Below, in pieces: positions 56,693 through 64,000 of a stretch of 64,000 nt of DNA. Within the stretch, counting starts at the first letter, position 1, and each line of letters starts with the position of its first letter. Origin of the DNA: Jaltomata sinuosa (taxonomy: Eukaryota; Streptophyta; Magnoliopsida; Solanales; Solanaceae). The notes beneath the pieces were generated by a model. It saw only the letters and a program-made list of their open reading frames with translations, was not told the DNA's origin and searched no databases. Both the position numbers and the translations under genes were made by a program. Location: NCBI GenBank assembly GCA_003996215.1, contig QJPP01000028.1, positions 62,001 through 126,000 of the forward strand, written 5' to 3'.

Positions 56693-57151
56693 TCAAGTCA
56701 TAAATAACTGGGGATGCTTTTTCCTCATTTCTTCCTCGGCTTCCCACGTCATTTCCTCGATATTATTATTTCTCCACAACACCTTTACTGAGGCTACTTC
56801 TTTGGTTCTGAGCTTTCTAACTTGACGATCTAGGATAGAAATTGGTACTTCCTTATAGGATAAGTCTTCAGAAAGTTGAACATCTTTGATAGGCATAATA
56901 CGTGAAGGATCTCCTATGCACCTTCGTAGCATTGATACATGAAATACAGGATGGACTGTCTCCAATTCTGTGGGTAAATCTAGCTCATATGCCACTTTTC
57001 CTACCCTCCGAATGATCTTGTATGGTCCAATATATCTTGGAATAAGCTTTCCCTTTTTACCAAATTGCATAACGCCTTTCATGGGCGAAACCTTTAGGAA
57101 AACCCAATCACTAATATTAAATTCCAAATCCCGATGTCGCATATCTGCATA
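56693..57151 (-). pseudogene. pol: Integrase C-terminus and chromodomain-like tail
   Basis: Same frame as the pol block upstream, after one TAA at 57152-57154. Motifs: DWVFLKVSPMKGVMQFGKKG, the GPY/F module RYIGPYKIIRRVGKVAYELD, HPVFHVSMLRRCIGDPSRIM, and the chromodomain-like end VPISILDRQVRKLRTKEVAS ... VLWRNNNIEEMTWEAEEEMR. This tail identifies the element as a chromovirus, probably Tekay/Del-like. It would guide the integrase to chromatin. Confidence 0.85.
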
Positions 57152-59263
57152 TTATTTCTGCCTACTCTGGGCTGTTAGTAATCTTTCTAGGATTAGCTTC
57201 ACCTTCTCCATTGCCTGATTAACTAGGTCTGGCCCTAATAATCCTGCTTCTCCAATTTCAAACCATCCAATCGGTGATCTACACTTTCGTCCGTATAAAG
57301 CCTCATAAGGAGCCATTTGAATGCTTGCATGAAAGCTATTATTATAGGCAAACTCAATTAGTGGCAAATGGTCATCCCAACTCCCTTTAAAAACTAGTAC
57401 ACAAGCTCTTAGCATATCTTCGAGTGTTTGAATAGTGCGTTCAGTTTGTCCATCTGTCTGTGGATGAAAAGCTGTATTGAGACTTATTTGAGTACCTAAG
57501 CCTCTATGGAAAGACCTCCAGAAATTTGCTGTAAACTGAGCACCCCTATCTGAAATAATAGAAATTGGGACACCATGAAGTCGAACTATTTCACTAATAT
57601 ACAACTTGGCATAATCTTCAGCAGTATAAGTTGTCCTAACTGGCAAAAAGTGAGCTAATTTTGTAAGTCTATCTACAATCACCCATATGGAATCATACTT
57701 TCGATAAGTACGGGGTAAGCCTATAATAAAGTCCATGTTGATCACCTCCCATTTCCAGGTAGGTATTACTATACTTTGAGTTAGACCTCCGGGTCTCTGG
57801 TGTTCAATTTTTACCTGTTGACAATTCGGGAATTGGGCTACAAACTCTGCAATATTTCTCTTTATATTATTCCACCAATAAATATGTCGAAGATCATGAT
57901 ACATCTTCGTCGCTCCGGGATGGATTGAATAGCGGGAATAGTGAACTTCTGCCAATATTTTCTCCCGAAGCTCCCCGACGTTAGCTACACATAGACGACC
58001 TTGATATCTCAGAACCCCATCCTTCTTAAGCTCTATTAGTGGTTGCTTCTGTTGTGGAATTTCCTCCCTCAATCTTACTAATTCTGGATCATCATATTGT
58101 CTTTTCTTTACCTCTGTCATAAGTGAGGATTCCGCTGTGCTTTGAATAACAACTCCCCCATTACCTTGGTCTAGTAGTCGAACCTGCAAATTAGCTAACT
58201 GATGTAGTTCTCTTGTCATCTCAATCTTTCTATTTTCCACGGGGCTCAAGCTTCCCATGGATTTGCGGCTAAGTGCATCGGCCACTACATTGGCCTTCCC
58301 TGGATGGTACAAAATATCTACGTCATAATCCTTTAGTAACTCTAGCCACCTTCTTTGCCTTAGGTTTAAATTCTTCTGTTTGAATAAATACTGTAGACTT
58401 TTGTGGTCCGTAAACACGTCTACATGGACTCCAAATAAGTAATGGCGCCAAATTTTTAAGAAAAATATAACTGCTGCCAATTCAAGATCGTAAGTAGGGT
58501 AATTTTGTTCGTGCTTTCTTAATTGTCTCGAGGCATAGGCAATAACTTTACCATGTTGCATTAAAACGCAGCCCAACCCAATCCTTGAAGCATCACAATA
58601 AACAACATAACCTTCCGTGCCCTCTGGCAGAGTTAAGACAGGTGTTGAAGTAAGTCTGTCCTTCAACTCCTGAAAATTCTGCTCACATGCATCAGACCAC
58701 TGGAACTTGGCAGCTTTATGAGTCAAATTTGTCAATGGTGCAGATATAGAAGAAAATCCTTCCACAAACCTCCGGTAATAACCTGCTAAGCCTAAAAAAC
58801 TATGGATCTCTGTAGCATTCAAGGGCCTCGGCCAATTCTTTACTGCTTCAATCTTTTGGCCGTCAACTCTAATACCTTCGTCTGTAATTATATGGCCAAG
58901 AAAAGCCACTGAAGTCAACCAAAACTCACATTTGGAGAACTTCGCATATAATTTATGATTCTGAAGTGTTTGCAATACTGCACGTAAATGATCAGCATGT
59001 TCGGCTTTGGACCGTGAGTAAATCAGGATATCGTCAATAAATACGATCATGAATACATCTAGGAATGGCTTGAAGACTCGATTCATTAGGTCCATAAAAG
59101 CTGCTGGGGCATTAGTAAGCCCAAAAGACATTACTAGAAATTCAAAGTGGCCATACCTTGTCCTAAAGGCTGTTTTTGGAACATCTACCCCTTTAACACG
59201 TAACTGGTGATACCCCGACCGCAAGTCAATCTTTGAAAAACATTTGGCGCCTTGCAACTGATC
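57152..59263 (-). pseudogene. pol: RT core, RNase H and integrase of the chromovirus
   Basis: Open for about 700 codons. RT from CFSKIDLRSGYHQL to the catalytic F-I-D-D (about residues 73-76 from the Met at 59257) and LGHIITDEGIRVDGQKI. RNase H from EGYVVYCDASRIGLGCVLMQ to VFTDHKSLQYLF and ANVVADALSRK. Integrase zinc domain HYSRYSIHPGATKMYHDLRH with FVAQFPNCQQVK, where the first Cys of the CX2C pair is Phe. DDE core: INMDFIIGLPRTYRKYDSIW, HGVPISIISDRGAQFTANF, QTDGQTERTIQTLEDMLRAC. Ends at an in-frame TAA (57152-57154) at QSRQK. RNase H follows RT directly, as in Ty3/Gypsy. Confidence 0.9.
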
Positions 59264-59640
59264 AAAAGGTCATCAATCCTTGGAAGCGGATACTTATTCT
59301 TGATTGTAACTTTGTTCAGTTGTCGGTAATCAATACACATTCTCAAGGACCCATCCTTCTTACGAACAAACAAAACTGGTGCGCCCCATGGCGATGTACT
59401 AGGCCTAATGAAACCTTTTTCGAGTAGATCCTTTAACTGTTCCTTTAACTCTCTTAATTCTGTAGGAGCCATCCTGTAAGGGGGAATTGATATTGGCTGA
59501 GTATCTGGGAGTAGGTCAATGGAAAACTCAATTTCCCTTTCTGGAGGGATTCCTGGAAGCTCATCCGGGAATACATCTAGAAACTGACTCACCACGGGAA
59601 CCAATTGAAGAGTCGTTGGTCCATCCTCTGTGCTTCTTAC
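59264..59640 (-). pseudogene. pol: RT N-terminal part of the chromovirus
   Basis: Reads QFLDVFPDELPGIPPEREIE, PISIPPYRMAPTELRELKEQ, GFIRPSTSPWGAPVLFVRKK, and MCIDYRQLNKVTIKNKYPLP with RIDDL, then changes frame. One base is missing in the four-base A/T run at 59264-59267, after which the family's residues continue in the next frame (DQLQGAKCFSKID-like). The frame connects upstream to protease through one TGA at 59641-59643. Confidence 0.85.
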
Positions 59641-60267
59641 TCAGACTAAATGATAAATATAGCCTTTAGAAATCATTTTCTGGGCCTTAAGGTAGGAAAT
59701 AAACCTACCCCTTCGTGTGGCAGCATTACCTTTCCACTCTAGGATTGTCTCTACCGGAAAATGGAATTTGACAACCTTATTTCTACAATCGATATTAGCA
59801 TAACATGCAACTAACCAGTCCATGCCCATAATGACATCGAAGTCGATCATATCTAATTCGATTAGATCAGCTGAAGTGAGGCGGTCATAAATCCACACTG
59901 CACAATCTCGATAAACTCGTCTAGCTATAATAGATTCACCAACGGGCGTAGATACAACAAAGGGTCTAGGCAACAACTCAGGGCCTGTCCCTAACTTGCC
60001 AGCAACGAGCGGGGTAACATATGAAAGAGTAGAGCCAGGATCTATAAGTGCATAAATAGCATGAGTAAAAATAGTCAATGTACCTGTAACAACATCAGGT
60101 GACGATTCCAAGTCCTGGCGACCGGCTAGAGCATAAGTGCAATTCTGACCACTGCCTGAACTGGATGCTCCTCCTCCTCCTCTACCTCTAACACGACCTG
60201 ATGTAGATTGTTGGCTTGTCCTAGGGGGACGAATAGTAGATGAAAAAGTTGCCATCGACCCAGTAGG
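59641..60267 (-). pseudogene. Aspartic protease of the chromovirus
   Basis: Active-site loop YALIDPGSTLSYVTPLVAGK (D-P-G-S form), then RVYRDCAVWIYDRLTSADLI and the domain-closing DMIDFDVIMGMDWLVACYAN. Upstream is a low-complexity RGRGGGGASSSGSG linker. Bounded by in-frame TAG (60268-60270, probable Gln site) and TGA (59641-59643, probable Arg site). It would mature the polyprotein inside the particle. Confidence 0.85.
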
Positions 60268-61530
60268 CTAGGACATCTCACCCCTACCTCTACTTGGACA
60301 GTCTCGCATAAAGTGACCAGGATGCCCACATAAATAACAAGTATCTGAACCCAGGAGACATATCCCAGGATGCTTCCTACCGCACTGAACACAAGGTGGA
60401 AAAGGTGGCCTCATATGACCTGAATGCCCCTGGCGATAGGAACTGAATGCACCTGAACTGTGGCCTGGTCCAGTCTGAGAAAAACGATCATACCTCTGCC
60501 TTTGCAACTGATATGGGGCACCACTAGTAGGGTGGGATGATCGCCTATTAAAATGTGGCCTAACATTACCTCGTGGCTCTACATAGGACCCAATAGATCT
60601 AGCCCTCTTATTCTGATCCCTTTCTCGGCTTTGGTTATCTCCAATTTGTACTTCAAGATCCTCTGCAGTCTGAGCAATAGCCTGTATCTTAGAAATATTC
60701 ATATCTTCTTGTGTGGCTGCTATTGTTAATCCCTTAATCAATTCATCCTTAAGGCCACGCACATATCGATGAACTCTAGCCCGCATCATACTCACAATAT
60801 CAGGGGCATACCTGGCTAATGAATTAAACCTGAGGCTGTACTGTCGAACATTCATATTGCCCTGCCTAAGGGCTAGAAATTGATCAAGTCTGGCCTCTCA
60901 AACCTCCTGTGGAAGATAGTGAGCTAGGAAGGCCTCTGAAAATTCCTCCCATTCAGCTGGGGGTGCATTTGATCCCCTAGACCGATCCCAAGCCTCGAAC
61001 TATAAAATGGCCACATCTCGTAACCTGAAAGATGCAAACTCCACTGCCTCCACTACTGTTGCATGCATGACTCGAAGTACTCGATAAGTCTGATCAATAA
61101 ACTCCTGAGGATCCTCACGTGGGTCAGAGCCTGTAAATATAGGAGGACTTAGGCTGATAAACTCTCGAGCCCTAGAACTTTCTAAGCCACCTGACCTAGC
61201 ACTCGTTGATGCCCCAATTTGTTGTTGTTGTGTGGCTACCATCTGGGTCAATAATCGAACAACACTCCTGATGTCCTGGTCCTCTGCTTCAGGTGGAGGA
61301 GCTACAGGTGCTGGTTCATCTCTAGCTATCTCAGATGCCACTGGAGCAGGTGGGGTCAGGGGTACTGGATCCCTTCTAGTCTCATCAGGTACTTGATAAA
61401 CTGGGATCTCTGGTGTCGGTGATTCACTTTGAGCCTCAAATCTATCCAATCGGATAGGCGGGGAATGACTAGTACCTTCCCCCGTATCCATGCCAACCCG
61501 TCGGCTACTCATTTGTCTGGTCACAGGCAT
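60268..61530 (-). pseudogene. gag: Gag of the chromovirus
   Basis: The likely start is MPVTRQMSSRRVGMDTGEGT at 61530; an upstream in-frame ATG at 61557 is less typical. Gag core: FISLSPPIFTGSDPREDPQE, FIDQTYRVLRVMHATVVEAV, then a TAG near 61000 (Trp site), FEAWDRSRG, WEEFSEAFLAHYLPQEV, a TGA near 60899 (Arg site), then MNVRQYSLRFNSLARYAPDI and VHRYVRGLKDELIKGLTIAA. Zinc knuckles CVQCGRKHPGIC (irregular) and CYLCGHPGHFMRDC (CX2CX4HX4C) bind RNA. Ends at TAG 60268-60270. Frame is otherwise unbroken. Confidence 0.85.
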
Positions 61531-61729
61531 TTCTGTAAACAAGGAATAGAAAAACATGAATTAGACTTCAAACATCTTATGACCTCGCTCTATTGCACGA
61601 TCTAGCAAATAAAAGAAGGATAACAATTCCTAAATGTCCCATAGCCTCATGATTATATGTATGGTGCACAACACACCCATAAGCAAGACTCTACTAGACA
61701 CGGCTTGTAGAATCCCTGGGATTCGACGT

Positions 61730-61741
61730 GCTCTGATACCA
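61730..61741 (-). other. Primer binding site of the chromovirus, initiator tRNA-Met
   Basis: Minus strand TGGTATCAGAGC, followed by ACG; four bases (AACT) separate it from the LTR end GTGACA. Confidence 0.9.
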
Positions 61742-61745
61742 AGTT

Positions 61746-64000
61746 TGTCACGCCCCAAACCATGGGAGGCATGACCGACACCCGAAGCTCCAAAAGGCCG
61801 AGGGTGCCAAAATAAAGTGTATCTTTATTGAACCTGCTGGGGGTCTGAGACTGACAAGGTCTCTAAGAATAGCAATTTGAAACACTGAAAGCTCAATAGT
61901 AGGTAAGCAACTCAAGCCCAACAAGGCTATTATCATAGTAGATAGCTAATAACAAGGCCGACAAGGCCATACCCAACATTGATGTACATATACACGTCTA
62001 CAAGCCTCTAGGAGTAAGTAAAATATTTCATATCCAGGACAGGGCCCTGGACTACCCATAAGCTGTACATATACATAACCTGGTCAAAATATAAGATAGA
62101 CCTCTGACTCGTCAGCTCCAGGAAGAATGGAGCTTACAAAAATGGCTGAACTCTGCAACTCCTGCAGAAGAGGTCTATCTGGCTTTCTGTCTGGACCTGC
62201 AGGCATGAATGCAACTCCCCCAGGCAATGGGGACGTTAGTAAGACAATAATGTACTGGCATGTAAGGTAGAAGCATAAAAGCAAGTCGCAAGTAGTAAAT
62301 CTGAACAAGATATAATATGAAACTTGTAAACTGTAATTGGTAAGGCTCGTTAAGCTCTTTCTCCTTTATTCTTTTTAGAATACAACACATGCATTAACTC
62401 ACACCACAACTCACTCTTTATAACCCACACTGAACCAGAATAGCGCCTTGGTGCACCATATATATAATAGCCTCAATATGGCAGTAGCGCCTCGGCGCAC
62501 ACTATGTATATAATGGCTTCAATATGGCAGTAGCACCTCGGTGCACACTATGTATATAATGGCCTCAATATGGCAGTAGCACCTCGGTGCACACTATGTA
62601 TATAATAGCCTCAATATGGCAGTAGCACCTCGGTGCACACTAACACGCAAACCACGCATAATAAGTGTATTACTAGATTGACCTTTAAAGCTATTCTTGT
62701 TATTTATGAAGGTTCATTTAGATAACTTCTTTAGCCTTGGCTTACTAGGTGTTGGACTCAACATACCAAACACATATAAATGGGGATTTGACTTGCTAAC
62801 TTTCCTTGTATACTTTCTAAAGCTTGATTAGGGATCACAATACAAAGAAGAAACTTGACAAAAGGATAACTTACGTTTCGTGCAAAAAGAATCAGATTTT
62901 TATAAGAAGGCGACTTGAATCACCATAATGTATAACTTAGTTCCTTAAGACTTTTTGAGTTACCAAATCAGCTCTCTTACAACAGAATACTCAAATTCCT
63001 TCTTTCGGAGATTTAGAGTTCTATTTCTAGATTCATGCCGATAAGGAATAAAGAAGCCTTAACATACCTCGTTCCTTCCGAAGATTGTGCTTACCAGAAC
63101 TTGGGCTTTCCTTTATTAAGTTAATCTACAATACAAGGGTATAATGAAGCTAATATTAGCTCTTAAACCTGATGCAACCTTTCCAAAATAGTAGCTAAAC
63201 ATTTCCCGGGCAGATTTACGTATTTTGCATTAATTAAAGGTGTATCGTCACACCTTTTTCCCCTGTCCAATACACATCACACAAACACCAACCTACTGCC
63301 TCCAATAATACAAAACACATCAAACAGCCCCTACACAACTCACCATGCCAAAATACAATAGCAACACATTGAACCTACGGCTTCCGATCGCCGTCCCGTG
63401 AGTTCTTAACAACAATTCAACAACAATTGTCCATCCGAACTTCAATCCAAAAATATGATTATGGGTAGAGTACTTACCACACTTGAAGGTATGTTTTATC
63501 CTCTTTTTATTGATGCCTTGAAAAGCTTAAGTACCGCTACACATACACCAACAAGAGAAGCAGAAATCTATTAATTGTTACACAATTTCTATGTGTTAAA
63601 TCTTAAGAAAGGGGCTGCCATAGTTCATGTATTTCTTACCATAGAATATCCTAGATATATGTAGTAGATTAATACCAAGATAACAAGTTGTTTAACTCAC
63701 CTTAAGCTTGAATGAATCTTGATCTTCTTAGAACCCTAAAGAGAGAGAAGGGCTGCCAAAAGGAAAGGAGATAAGAGAGAATTTTTCCAGCTTTTTGTGA
63801 TCAATATTGATCAACAAAAGGTCTGTATAAAGGGACCTTTTTGGCCGACTTTTTTGAGTAAATTTGGTCCAAAATGGTTCAATAAACTTGGGCCAAAATT
63901 ACCCTTTGCTTGGGCCTCAAAAGGGTTATGTTTTGTGGTTGATTTTGGGCTTCTCTTGGGTCAAAATGTGGTCAATATTGGTGGCTATCTTTTGTAGTTG
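61746..64000 (-). repeat. 5' LTR of the chromovirus, cut by the window end
   Basis: 2255 of an expected ~2600 bases. It parallels the 3' LTR throughout, including the minisatellite at 62437-62640 and the final visible stretch (63797-63997, counterpart 55864-56064). In both copies this last stretch keeps an open frame of about 66 codons on +, which I attribute to the recent common origin of the LTRs rather than to a gene. Confidence 0.9.

Larger units (their letters stand above)
53820..64000 (-). mobile_element. Chromovirus-type Gypsy element, nearly complete
   Basis: Minus strand: 5' LTR (61746 to beyond 64000), initiator-Met primer site, gag, protease, RT, RNase H, integrase, chromodomain-like tail, polypurine tract, 3' LTR (53820-56419). 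If both LTRs are equally long it would end near 64345. LTRs differ at 9 of the first 157 aligned positions by eye, so it is younger than the element at 37755. One frame spans the polyprotein apart from a -1 shift at 59264-59267 and about five stops. Confidence 0.9.

Overview
The window is a repeat-dense piece of a dicot plant chromosome. The LTR types, an RTE-clade LINE tail and the general sequence style look most like Solanaceae; that is recognition, not a database result. I see no intact cellular gene, rRNA, tRNA or CRISPR array. Nearly all of it is LTR retrotransposon (Ty3/Gypsy: Athila-type and chromovirus-type), with two RTE LINE copies, an L1-type LINE tail and one TIR DNA transposon. 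Many elements are inserted inside others.

Layout. (1) 1-5825: 3' end of an Athila-type element on + (noncoding tail, polypurine tract, 3' LTR), an unassigned stretch, then a truncated LTR on -. (2) 5826-15344: the most unusual locus, a non-autonomous Athila-type element with gag and protease but no reverse transcriptase. Its 5' end carries three tandem LTRs separated by a 14-bp remnant of the tRNA-Asp primer binding site; a fourth LTR closes the 3' end. (3) 15345-20657: minus-strand fragments of other LTR elements, interrupted by a 5'-truncated RTE LINE. (4) 20658-22868: initiator-Met primer site and a 2.2-kb LTR on -, abutting an L1-type RNase H tail on +. (5) 23079-25207: the best candidate for non-TE sequence, including a possible first exon on -. 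(6) 25208-29268: a TIR DNA transposon containing a G-rich minisatellite and a 3.2-kb solo LTR. (7) 29269-37287: Athila-type LTR on - with its internal tail, a Gypsy LTR on +, and another Athila-type LTR on -. (8) 37288-53622: an LTR on - split by a full-length but dead Gypsy element (37755-50643) whose LTRs belong to the same family; that element contains a second RTE copy. (9) 53623-64000: a gag zinc-knuckle scrap, then a chromovirus on - with 2.6-kb LTRs, leaving the window inside its 5' LTR.

Coding state. The chromovirus at 53820-64000 keeps gag, protease, RT, RNase H, integrase and chromodomain-like tail in one frame apart from one -1 frameshift and about five premature stops. Most of those stops look like C-to-T changes, as expected of old methylated DNA. 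The Gypsy element at 37755-50643 is more decayed. The gag-protease element has one in-frame stop and two single-base frameshifts in gag, but its protease region is open.

The most striking patterns are the triple LTR with primer-site spacers, and short GC-rich inverted-repeat 'cassettes' in the LTRs of at least seven otherwise different LTRs. The latter could be a shared regulatory or silencing-related architecture.
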